Assembly (NCBI GenBank): GCA_017435385.1
Contig: JAFSFB010000023.1
Coordinates: 1 to 64,000, forward strand
Direction: 5' to 3'
Source of the DNA: Clostridia bacterium
GTDB lineage: Bacteria; Bacillota; Clostridia; Oscillospirales; Acutalibacteraceae
Length of the DNA stretch: 64,000 bases
Shown piece after piece: positions 35,501 to 42,422 of this stretch. Under the pieces are notes generated by a model. The model was not told where the DNA came from. It searched no databases and was given only the letters and a program-made list of their open reading frames with translations. Position 1 is the first letter of the stretch. Each line of letters opens with the position of its first letter. The position numbers were made by a program, and so were the translations under genes.

Positions 35501-38393
35501 TACTCCTGACGATGTTATTCCCATGCAGGGCGAAACAGATTCAATCATCAACGTTGCAATTCCCACTCCCTACGGTTTTAAGATTTGCACAACCGAAGGC
35601 GATTACGGTAAGGACGTTGTAATCAAGGCTGACGGCTCAACCGTTTATAAGGTATACTTTGACAGAGTTGAATATGTGATCGTATTCGACGGCAACGAAG
35701 GTACCATCGGCGGCGAAGCTCAGGTAAGCCAGACATATCTCTATCTTTCAACCGTAACTGCTCCCGCAGATGCTGACCTCTACAGAGAGGGCTACACCTT
35801 CGCAGGCTGGGCTCCCGCTGTTGACAGCGAAGCAACGAAGGCGGTTACTTATAAGGCACAGTGGACAGTTAACTCCTACGATGTTACTTATGTCATCAAG
35901 GGCGAAACCGAAGAAGAAAACGAAACATTCCTTGTTGATTCCTTCGATTTCGGTGAAAATCTCACAGTAACCTCCGATAAGCCTGAAAAGACCGGTTATA
36001 CACACAGCGGCTGGACTGATGCAGCAGGCAACTCCTATAAGTTCCCTGCAACAATGCCTGCTGAGAATATCACGGTTTATGCAAAGTTCACTCCCAATCC
36101 CTATAAGGCATATTTCTTCGAGGAAGCTGATTCCCAGACTCCCTACGATATAATCGATGCTGATTTCGACAGCGCTATCGAAGCTCCCGCTTCAAAGCCC
36201 GAAAAGCAGGGTTATGAATTCGGCGGCTGGTCAACAGACGGCGAAACTCCTCTTGATTTTGAAAACGGAAATGTCAAGATGGACGAAGAAAACAAGAACT
36301 TTGTAGCAGTATGGACTCCTGCTGCTCAGGATGTTCCCGTTGAGTATTACATTATGGGTACAGACGGCAAATATCCCGAAACAGCTAACGAAACGGGTTC
36401 CGTCAAGTCAGAAACCGATGCCGTTGCATCAATAGCTCCTGCTGAAAAAGCAAACTATACGGTTGATGCTGAAAAGTCAGTTCTTGAAGCAGTTGTTGCC
36501 GCTGACGGCTCAACAGTTCTCAAGGTTTACTACAAGCTCAACTCAACAAAGCTTACGATCACGGTTGACGGCGAAGACACAGTAATCGAAGGACTTGTCG
36601 GTTCGGAAGTTCCCGCAGAACAGATTCCCGATACAAATAAGCCCGGTTACACATTCACCGGCTGGAAAGACGGCGAAGACAACGATGTTGAGCTTCCCAC
36701 AACAATGCCCGAGAAGGATGCAACCTATGAGGCACAGTATGAAGTCAAGGTTTACAATGTAACCTTCATCGTTGACGGCGAAGTTTATGACGGCCCCAAC
36801 AAAACAGAGTACGGTGCTCCCATCGCTGTTCCTTCAGCCCCCACAAAGAACGGTCACACATTTGCACAGTGGGTAGACAAGGCAGGCAATAATCCTGATG
36901 ATTATGCAGGAATGCCTGATAAGGATCTTGAGTTCGTTGCTGAATGGACAGCAAACGCTAACATCGGCTATGTTCTCAATGTTTACGAAATGGATAAGGA
37001 AGGCAATTATCCCTCCGAGCCCACTATCGTTTACACCTTCAACGACGGCGTTGTAGGCGATGACAGAACTGTTACTCCTACCGTTCCCGAAGGCTTTGTT
37101 CTTGATATCGAATCAATCAACACTCCCGAAAAGAGTGAGCTCACAGGTAAGATCCCCGCAACGGGAACACTTACCCTCAAGGCATACTACACAAGACAGC
37201 AGTTTACCCTTTATCTTGATGTTGACGGAGAGATAACTGAAGAGGTTTACTATTTCGAACAGGAAATCGCTGACAGAAACGATCCCGTCAAGAAGGGCTG
37301 GTCATTTGAAGGCTGGCAGCCCGATATCCCCGCAGTTATGCCTGCTGAGGATGTAACGGTTGTTGCTCAGTTCAAGAAGAATTCCTATACTGCAACATTT
37401 GATGCCGGCGAAGGTGCTTACACCGACGGCAGCAAGGTTGTAACAAAGGATGTTCCTTACGGCGAAAGCGTAACGAAGCCCGACACCGATCCCGTCAAGA
37501 CAGGTTATGAGTTCCTCGGCTGGTCAACAGACGGCGAAACCGTAATCGAAAACCTTGGCAAGATGGACGATCAGGGTAAGACCTATATTGCAGTCTTTGT
37601 TAAATCGGCAGTTATGGTAACATTCTATAACTACCTGCCCTCAGAAAAGGGCCCCGCAGTTCCCGAAGGTCAGCAGACTTATGTTTATGACCAGAAGACA
37701 GACTATCTCTTCGGCGAAACGATCGTATTCCCCGCAGATCCCGTAATTGTTGGTCACGAGGATAACTATGTATTCGTCGGCTGGGTAGATGCAGACGGAA
37801 ATGCAGTTGAAGAAGGCGCAACAGTTCCTGCAGAGGATTTCGAAATCTTTGCTAAATATGACAGAGTCAAGGTCATGCTCATTCCCAAGAATGATACATG
37901 CACAACCGTAATCGACAGAGCCGGCAAGACAGTTGATGATTACACAGCTGACAGCACATGGTATGTTTACGGCCTTGACGAAATCCTTCCCAAGCAGTAC
38001 CTTCTTAACACCTATATCGATGTCCAGGGTGACGGTACTCTCGTAATCACAAAGATTAACGATAACAGTAACTATTACGGCACAGGTTCAATCATTGATG
38101 TTTATGATAACGTAACAGGCGAGCTTGTTGAAAGCTTCAGAATTATCGTTTTCGGCGATATCAACGGTGACTCCTATGCAAACGGCATCGACCTTTCCAT
38201 CATGTCCGAAGAAGCTCTCGGCCTCACAGGCTGGTCAATCAAGGGTATTGATGAATATTGCGCATATAAGGTTAAGGCAGCAGACCTTGCTCCTCTTTAC
38301 GGTCAGATCGACGGTCAGGATAAGGCTCTCCTCAACCAGCATGTTCTCAGCCTTGGTGAAATCAACCAGGTAACCGGACGAGTAGATTTCTGA
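32565..38393 (+). CDS. Giant secreted B-repeat protein with two cohesin-like modules and dockerin-like C-terminus (1942 aa)
   Basis: ATG 32565 is preferred over the upstream in-frame 32475 because AAGGAGGA (32549-32556) precedes it and a signal peptide starts there (T-K-I-K-R, hydrophobic core, V-A-S-A). It carries two cohesin-like modules, residues about 35-242 and about 320-538, both with E-T-V-K-A-R-[VI]-Y-[LI]-D-T-x-[FY]-F-T-N-x-G-D and a W-x-[CA]-E-[FW]-[DT]-L strand, separated by one B-repeat. About 14 further B-repeats of the short-loop kind and three or four MucBP-like spacers follow. The pre-dockerin module starts near 37865 and the dockerin-like domain near 38150; loop 1 D-I-N-G-D-S-Y-A-N-G-I-D is near canonical, while loop 2 has lost most ligands. 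The tail Q-V-T-G-R-V matches the Q-x-T-G-x-[VI] tail of its sisters. No LPxTG or SLH. Last gene of the putative operon. Confidence 0.86.
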   Translation: MTKIKRLVAVVLSLLMIFGTVSSVASAAAWDATTSDGFALDVTTKIFRQVDGEWIETKKVQKGETVKARVYLDTDFFTNGGDLVFFYNNDFFSDSYSENKNTLAVNSAVYAGDGYGITGEFYNSKSSANVESRLMTLGVIDQAFADKHNFIAVSVTLAGDEKNNLFLGNEWLCEFDLTVNNDAAGTGDFFILEDSFRDKNIKTNYCNISKGPSFGYNEDVVDMSNWQAVITVASNPVSLYTNYVEATFDANGGEFADGKDSKVISGEAGEALSVDAPVLEGYAFAGWLAEGASEALDTVPALPAADTTYVAQWKSTTDRYDETLKFKTDIYRFDETANDWVYTEKVIPGETVKARIYIDTTYFTNAGDFVVFYDNDFFEEADPDFTVGSFTDLVVNPKEKNDDGTMKIEGTYSYVSSNARVIKRLVEAGHIDQEFADTHTAYLATYKFNPSASRVLSGDDYFAEWTLKVKDSASGTGDFFVVEETIQNASEKGQKAYISIPVSVEGGTDEDSISLFEINVNTDVESHPVSTLSRIEFYTDKAQMDTPDFVIEDDINAPVDASTVPEFTKDGYTFKGWVPAEIADPTVDDVVEIPELMPFDEVKLVALWIEKVTVSIDPSNGDPVIENEVTAGDAFEKPEDPAKEGHYLAGWTDDNGNFMTELPDVYPAEDTVYTAVFETYTYNVEYYVLNPETLVFDRVAIANTAYGEKINPVPPLYKVPTGYALTPAYKDITFAADTLLAEGETMPANAVKLYYKLAANKYPATFKLDGGNINGETADVVVETAYGAQIKAPADPVKKGNTFAGWTPVVGLMDTEPLEFIATWEPNTYYATFIVEGEVYEVIDIPYGAEFEYPGDPELPGYIFVEWNPGLPATMPDEDVELTAVFEKKDITITLELDGGKYDGSEEAIEITGKYGDEITDPDAEKLAKEGYVFGGWEPALPETLPTEDATYTAIWNPAKDTDYTVEVYYQNTEGKYADTPDDVIPMQGETDSIINVAIPTPYGFKICTTEGDYGKDVVIKADGSTVYKVYFDRVEYVIVFDGNEGTIGGEAQVSQTYLYLSTVTAPADADLYREGYTFAGWAPAVDSEATKAVTYKAQWTVNSYDVTYVIKGETEEENETFLVDSFDFGENLTVTSDKPEKTGYTHSGWTDAAGNSYKFPATMPAENITVYAKFTPNPYKAYFFEEADSQTPYDIIDADFDSAIEAPASKPEKQGYEFGGWSTDGETPLDFENGNVKMDEENKNFVAVWTPAAQDVPVEYYIMGTDGKYPETANETGSVKSETDAVASIAPAEKANYTVDAEKSVLEAVVAADGSTVLKVYYKLNSTKLTITVDGEDTVIEGLVGSEVPAEQIPDTNKPGYTFTGWKDGEDNDVELPTTMPEKDATYEAQYEVKVYNVTFIVDGEVYDGPNKTEYGAPIAVPSAPTKNGHTFAQWVDKAGNNPDDYAGMPDKDLEFVAEWTANANIGYVLNVYEMDKEGNYPSEPTIVYTFNDGVVGDDRTVTPTVPEGFVLDIESINTPEKSELTGKIPATGTLTLKAYYTRQQFTLYLDVDGEITEEVYYFEQEIADRNDPVKKGWSFEGWQPDIPAVMPAEDVTVVAQFKKNSYTATFDAGEGAYTDGSKVVTKDVPYGESVTKPDTDPVKTGYEFLGWSTDGETVIENLGKMDDQGKTYIAVFVKSAVMVTFYNYLPSEKGPAVPEGQQTYVYDQKTDYLFGETIVFPADPVIVGHEDNYVFVGWVDADGNAVEEGATVPAEDFEIFAKYDRVKVMLIPKNDTCTTVIDRAGKTVDDYTADSTWYVYGLDEILPKQYLLNTYIDVQGDGTLVITKINDNSNYYGTGSIIDVYDNVTGELVESFRIIVFGDINGDSYANGIDLSIMSEEALGLTGWSIKGIDEYCAYKVKAADLAPLYGQIDGQDKALLNQHVLSLGEINQVTGRVDF

Positions 38394-38412
38394 TGACCTA
38401 ATTTAAAAGGGA

Positions 38413-38441
38413 AGCCCCCGACTTCGGTCGGGGGCTTTTTG
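38413..38441 (+). terminator. Strong terminator ending the giant-protein operon
   Basis: AGCCCCCGAC (38413-38422), TTCG loop, GTCGGGGGCT (38427-38436), then TTTT. A perfect 10-bp stem with a stable tetraloop and U-tract, 20 nt after the stop codon. Confidence 0.95.
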
Positions 38442-38450
38442 GTTTAAAAA

Positions 38451-38680
38451 GCGACGGAGGTGTTTTTTCTCGCTCGGCGTGCCTTTGCACGCAGTCGCTC
38501 GAAGAAAACGCCCCCGTCATCTTTTTAAACTCAAAAAATGTGATCAAGAAGCGACGGGAATGTTTTTTCTCGCTCGGCGTGCCTTTGCACGCAGTCACTC
38601 GAAGAAAACGCCCCCGTCATCTTTTTAAACTCAAAAACTGAGATCAAGAAGCGACGGAGTTTTTCTCGCTCGGCGTGCCT
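38451..38680. repeat. 100-bp palindromic tandem repeat, two full copies and a partial third
   Basis: Copies begin with GCGACGG at 38451, 38551 and 38651, giving an exact 100-bp period. The two full copies differ at about 6 positions; the third is cut to about 30 bp with a small deletion. Each full copy contains a long imperfect inverted repeat: GACGGAGG...GCGTGC (38453-38482), CTTT loop, GCACGC...CCCGTC (38487-38518). This resembles intergenic palindromic (REP/MITE-like) elements. It lies between two convergent terminators and encodes nothing credible. Confidence 0.85.
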
Positions 38681-38683
38681 CAA

Positions 38684-38727
38684 ACAAAAAAACCGCAGAG
38701 GAATCCGATTGGAAATCTCTGCGGTTT
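38684..38727 (-). terminator. Terminator of the GH89 gene
   Basis: On the minus strand AAACCGCAGAG pairs with CTCTGCGGTTT (plus coordinates 38717-38727 and 38690-38700), followed by a T run (plus-strand A residues from 38692 down to 38686). The hairpin lies just past the stop at 38732. Confidence 0.85.
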
Positions 38728-38731
38728 GCTG

Positions 38732-40837
38732 TTATTGTTCGAGCATTGCATCTTTGTATCTGTTGAAAAGCTTGCGTGCTTCTTCAACGGTATTTGCCTC
38801 AACGGGAGGCTCGGGATTTGCGGTTGAAAGCCATTTTTTCTCAAATTCGGCATAACGCTTGTAGAAGTCGCTGCCTCGGTAAAGATTTCTTTCACAATGC
38901 TGTTTCTTTGTTGTTGTCGAGAAGAGCCTTCTCTTCGGGAATTCATATGCAAGACGCTCGAAAAAGCTCTGCCAGCGCTTGACATAGTATGTGCCGATAA
39001 GTCCGCCCCATTCCTTCCATGCGTAATCATAATTGACGCTGTCGGAGAAAGGACCCCAGACGGTAACCTGAGTGAGGAGATTGAGCTCAAAGTTTTCCTT
39101 ATCCTTCTCAGTAAAGGCAAGGTCACCCGCTTCCTTTAAATGCTCGTAAAGAGTCAGCCCGGGTCTTGTCTGAAGCAGAGCATCGAGCTCTTCGCAGATC
39201 TTGAGGAAGCTGTTTGAGGATCGCTCAAATATCTTGACATCCTTGTTTTTATAGCCGAACATCGCTCTGTCATAAAGCGTAGCGGCATGGTTGCTGATAA
39301 CCTGACGAACAAGGTCACAGGCATCAAATTCATAGCCGTCCTTTGTTGCATTCTGCGAGCTGAGGAGAAGCTCGACTGCTTTGACGAGAATCTTGTTGTC
39401 ATAGCGGAGCTCCCTGAAATCGTTGGGAGCGGTGTGACGCAGCTCGGTTGCAGGTCTTGCGCAGATGACCGAGCCCGTTTCTCTGCCCGTGCAGTTTTCG
39501 CTGTAACAGCTTTCGCTCAGGAGGAGCATGGCATCAACAAGGCATTTTTCTCTGCTTCCGTAGCGGCGGTAGGCATAGCTTCTCAGCCATTCTTCGAGAT
39601 CGACCGCCTTGTCCTCGGTAAGCATACGGAAGGCGAGATCAAAATAGAGAGGATTCTGGAAAATGCCTTCCATGAAAAGTCCCGTACCGACGCAGTTTTC
39701 GCTTCCTTCTGTAAGGTATCTGTTGTCGGCGAGAGCTTTTATGCTGCCGTGAAGAGTGTTTCTGTCGCCGAAATTCTGAAGAGTTCCGAGAATATAATCG
39801 TAGCCCCAGAATTCATCGGTTTCGCTGTGCTTGGTTCCGTCGATATCAAGAATGAGGAGTCTGTCCTTCGGAACAGCTCTGACTATCTGCTCACGGATCG
39901 ACCAGCTTTGCATGACCCAGACAGAATCCTTGTCAAACTCCTTATACATTGAATCGATCGCATAACCGACCTTGAAAAGATAATCCTTTGTTTTGACGGA
40001 GGGCTCGTTCTCGTGGAACGGATCGCAGGCGTAATAATGATGTGCTCCGAAAAGCTGACGCTGTTTTTCAAGAAGCGCCATGCCGAACTTTCTGAAGAGC
40101 GGATCGGTCGGATCAAGCTGGTATGTATAGGGGAAATTGCACCATGAGGGGATAAGGCGAAGCCTTGTTTTTTTGAAGAGCTTTGTGATTGAGTGAGGAA
40201 CAGAGCCCGTATAGCCCTGCTGAATGGGTGTCATGCCGAGCTCAACCTCACGGTCGATTATCTTTTTGCCGAGCTCAAGACGGCTTTCAATGTATTTGAC
40301 ATCGGTAAGGCTGAAATAGCCCGTAAGGTTCGTCATAAGCTGCCACGGCCAGAAGCCGGGACCGGATAAAAACTGCATGGCTCCGGTTTCGCTGTAGGTG
40401 AAATCACGCAGGGTATAGTACCAGACTGCTTCGGTGCCGACAACGGACAGAGGCATGTTGATGCCGTTCATTGCCATGAAGTCGATTTCTTTTTCCCATT
40501 TGTCCCATTTCCAGAACGCAAAGGAATAGCCGAATGTGCAATAGTTGAGATAAGCTCTTCTTTTCTGAGGGATAACCTTCTGAAGCTTTCCTTCAAAAAG
40601 GGGAGCTGAGGTGACGTTCATTTCTCTGTTTCCGCAATGAGAAAGATTGACGCCGCAATATGTTTTCAGATATTCGTAATAGCCCATCGCCTGACTGATT
40701 TTGCAGTCGCCGCAAACAACGATTTTTTCGTTTTCGCAGAAAACCTCAAAGGTGTTTTTGCCGTCAACGGGCTCGATGGTGCGAAGCTCAAATGAATCTG
40801 CAATTTCGGGAGTATTTCTCAGAATAAGATTTTTCAA
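38732..40837 (-). CDS. GH89-family alpha-N-acetylglucosaminidase-like protein
   Basis: 701 residues, start ATG 40837 with GGAG 7 nt upstream. The middle part carries the GH89 (NAGLU) landmarks R-R-A-Y-L-N-Y-C-T-F-G-Y-S (about 93-105), W-x-x-W-E-K-E-I-D-F-M-A-M-N-G-I-N-M-P-L (about 111-130), F-L-S-G-P-G-F-W-P-W (156-165), E-L-G-M-T-P (199-204), C-D-P-F-H-E (271-276) and V-M-Q-S-W (308-312). GH89 enzymes release terminal alpha-linked GlcNAc from mucin-type or heparan-type glycans. E276 matches the family acid/base Glu. The segment that normally holds the nucleophile (L-D-L-x-x-E) reads L-D-I-D-G-T-K-H-S-E, so the nucleophile position is uncertain. There is no signal peptide, so it is probably cytoplasmic. 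Monocistronic, with its own promoter and terminator, opposite in direction to both neighbours. Confidence 0.8.
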   Translation of the reverse strand: MKNLILRNTPEIADSFELRTIEPVDGKNTFEVFCENEKIVVCGDCKISQAMGYYEYLKTYCGVNLSHCGNREMNVTSAPLFEGKLQKVIPQKRRAYLNYCTFGYSFAFWKWDKWEKEIDFMAMNGINMPLSVVGTEAVWYYTLRDFTYSETGAMQFLSGPGFWPWQLMTNLTGYFSLTDVKYIESRLELGKKIIDREVELGMTPIQQGYTGSVPHSITKLFKKTRLRLIPSWCNFPYTYQLDPTDPLFRKFGMALLEKQRQLFGAHHYYACDPFHENEPSVKTKDYLFKVGYAIDSMYKEFDKDSVWVMQSWSIREQIVRAVPKDRLLILDIDGTKHSETDEFWGYDYILGTLQNFGDRNTLHGSIKALADNRYLTEGSENCVGTGLFMEGIFQNPLYFDLAFRMLTEDKAVDLEEWLRSYAYRRYGSREKCLVDAMLLLSESCYSENCTGRETGSVICARPATELRHTAPNDFRELRYDNKILVKAVELLLSSQNATKDGYEFDACDLVRQVISNHAATLYDRAMFGYKNKDVKIFERSSNSFLKICEELDALLQTRPGLTLYEHLKEAGDLAFTEKDKENFELNLLTQVTVWGPFSDSVNYDYAWKEWGGLIGTYYVKRWQSFFERLAYEFPKRRLFSTTTKKQHCERNLYRGSDFYKRYAEFEKKWLSTANPEPPVEANTVEEARKLFNRYKDAMLEQ

Positions 40838-40868
40838 ATCGATCGCTCCTGTAAATATAAATCATTTA

Positions 40869-40897
40869 ATTATACTATATAATAAGAAAGTTGGCAA
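40869..40897 (-). promoter_or_regulatory. Sigma-A promoter of the GH89 gene
   Basis: On the minus strand TTGCCA (plus 40892-40897), 17-bp spacer, TATAAT (plus 40869-40874), about 32 nt upstream of the start codon. Confidence 0.8.
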
Positions 40898-40989
40898 GGC
40901 TTTTGATAAATTAACACTTTGTTGATTAAATAAAATAAAATACATGATAGAATAATAATCAAAAAACCGTAAAAATATCAAAATAATGC

Positions 40990-41018
40990 TTTACACTTGG
41001 CATCAAATAAAGTAAAAT
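40990..41018 (+). promoter_or_regulatory. Sigma-A promoter of pyrH
   Basis: TTTACA (40990-40995), 17-bp spacer, TAAAAT (41013-41018), about 75 nt upstream of the pyrH start. It is divergent from the GH89 promoter, the two -35 boxes being about 90 bp apart. Confidence 0.75.
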
Positions 41019-41028
41019 ATACTATGTA

Positions 41029-41060
41029 CAATTATAGACTGAGAAAGTCTGTTTATAATT
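41029..41060 (+). other. Leader hairpin in pyrH 5' UTR
   Basis: AATTATA-AGACT pairs with AGTCT-TATAATT around GAGAA with a 2-3 nt bulge. It lies between the promoter and the start codon and is AU-rich. A regulatory role is possible but not shown. Confidence 0.3.
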
Positions 41061-41093
41061 AGTGACGAATAAATATTTTTAGGCGGTGTTTAT

Positions 41094-41804
41094 ATGAAAC
41101 CTGTTTATAAACGCATTCTCCTCAAGCTCAGCGGCGAGGTGCTTTCGGGAAGTCAGGGACACGGTTTTGATTTCGACACGATCAACTCCATCTGCTCTGC
41201 TGTCAAGAAGGTTTCCGACCTCGGCGTTGAAATCGGTCTTGTTGTCGGCGGCGGCAATTTCTGGAGAGGCCGTTCGGGCGGCAAGATGGACAGAACCCGT
41301 GCCGACCATATCGGTATGCTTGCAACGGTCATGAATTCTCTCGCTCTTGCCGATTCTCTTGAACAGCTCGGTGTTCCCGTCAGAGTTCAGAGCGCAATTG
41401 AAATGCATCAGATTGCGGAAACCTATATCAGAAACAAGGCTATCCGTCATATGGAAAAAGGCAGAGTCGTTATCTTCGGCAGCGGAACGGGTAACCCCTT
41501 CTTCTCGACCGACACCTGCGCAGCTCTCAGAGCGGCTGAAATCAAGGCGGATGTTATTCTTAAAGCAACGAATGTTGACGGCGTTTTTGACAAGGATCCC
41601 AACAAGTTTGCGGATGCTGTCAAATATGATGTTATCACTCACAGCGAGGTTCTCGAAAAGAACCTCAAGGTTATGGATTCAACGGCAGCTTCTCTCTGCC
41701 GTGACAATAATATACCTATTCTCGTGTTCAACCTTGAAGATCCCGAAAACATTGTCAGGGCAATTCTCGGCGAAAACATCGGCACAATAGTTAAGGAGGG
41801 CTAA
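41094..41804 (+). CDS. pyrH: UMP kinase
   Basis: 236 residues, the usual PyrH length. Phosphorylates UMP to UDP with ATP in the cytoplasm, the second kinase-type step toward UTP and CTP. Amino acid kinase fold with the N-terminal [10 protein letters not shown], the G-G-G-N-F-W-R-G loop, the [13 protein letters not shown] segment and [12 protein letters not shown]. Start ATG 41094 follows AGGCGGTG. First gene of a long co-directional cluster; frr starts 3 nt after its stop. In many Firmicutes rpsB and tsf lie just upstream, but here a GH89 gene on the other strand does. Confidence 0.97.
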   Translation: MKPVYKRILLKLSGEVLSGSQGHGFDFDTINSICSAVKKVSDLGVEIGLVVGGGNFWRGRSGGKMDRTRADHIGMLATVMNSLALADSLEQLGVPVRVQSAIEMHQIAETYIRNKAIRHMEKGRVVIFGSGTGNPFFSTDTCAALRAAEIKADVILKATNVDGVFDKDPNKFADAVKYDVITHSEVLEKNLKVMDSTAASLCRDNNIPILVFNLEDPENIVRAILGENIGTIVKEG

Positions 41805-41807
41805 ATT

Positions 41808-42362
41808 ATGCAAACCGTATTTAAAACAGCAGAAGAAAAAATGGGTAAGACCGTCAGCGTTCTCAATGCAGAATATGCTGCAATCAGAGCAGGCAGAGCA
41901 AATGCTTCCGTTCTCGATAAAATCAAGGTCGATTATTACGGAACTCCCACTCCCATCAATCAGATGGCGGCAGTTTCGGTTGCAGAGGCAAGAATTCTCA
42001 CAATTCAGCCTTGGGACACTTCAACTCTTCACCCCATCGAGAAGGCTATCATGGCTTCCGATATCGGCATCAATCCTCAGAATGACGGCAGAATCATCCG
42101 CCTTGTTTTCCCTCAGCTGACTGAGGAACGCCGCCGTGATCTTTGCAAGGATGTCAAGAAGATGGCTGAGGATTCGAGAATCGCTATCAGATCTATCAGA
42201 CGTGACTGCATCGACAAGGTAAAGAAGATGGAAAAGGCTTCGGAAATCACAGAGGATGACCTCAAGATTGCCGAAAAGAAGCTTCAGGACTTCACCGATA
42301 AGTACATCAAGGAAGTTGACAAGGCTGCAGAAGCAAAAGAAAAGGATATCATGGAGATCTGA
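41808..42362 (+). CDS. frr: Ribosome recycling factor
   Basis: 184 residues, full length for the family. With EF-G it splits post-termination ribosomes. Recognisable N-terminal E-E-K-M-G-K-T-V, R-A-G-R-A-N-A-S-V-L-D-K-I, Y-Y-G-T-P-T-P-I-N-Q-M-A, the W-D-T-S segment, and L-T-E-E-R-R-R-D-L with the helical C-terminal part. GGAGGG at the end of pyrH serves as ribosome binding site, so translation is probably coupled to pyrH. Confidence 0.97.
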   Translation: MQTVFKTAEEKMGKTVSVLNAEYAAIRAGRANASVLDKIKVDYYGTPTPINQMAAVSVAEARILTIQPWDTSTLHPIEKAIMASDIGINPQNDGRIIRLVFPQLTEERRRDLCKDVKKMAEDSRIAIRSIRRDCIDKVKKMEKASEITEDDLKIAEKKLQDFTDKYIKEVDKAAEAKEKDIMEI

Positions 42363-42377
42363 TTGCTTCAGAAACTA

Positions 42378-42406
42378 AACAGCAGGGGCATAATGCCTCT
42401 GCTGTT
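42378..42406 (+). terminator. 13-bp hairpin between frr and uppS
   Basis: AACAGCAGGGGCA (42378-42390) pairs with TGCCTCTGCTGTT (42394-42406), one G-T pair, 3-nt loop. A run of seven T begins 9 nt later at about 42416, not directly adjacent, so it may act as a partial terminator or a processing site within the operon. Confidence 0.5.
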
Positions 42407-42422
42407 CACAAGGTGTTTTTTT

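Noticed and set aside
6084..38393. LPxTG sortase signals or SLH domains on the giant proteins
   Set aside because: All four C-termini end a few residues after the dockerin-like domain with no LPxTG, hydrophobic tail or SLH motif; I found none internally either.
38442..38598. Minus-strand 66-codon frame in the 100-bp repeats
   Set aside because: It is created by the repeat itself (the product repeats the same residues) and lies in a palindromic non-coding region.
38451..38680. CRISPR-like array
   Set aside because: The repeats are contiguous 100-bp units with no unique spacers and no cas genes nearby.
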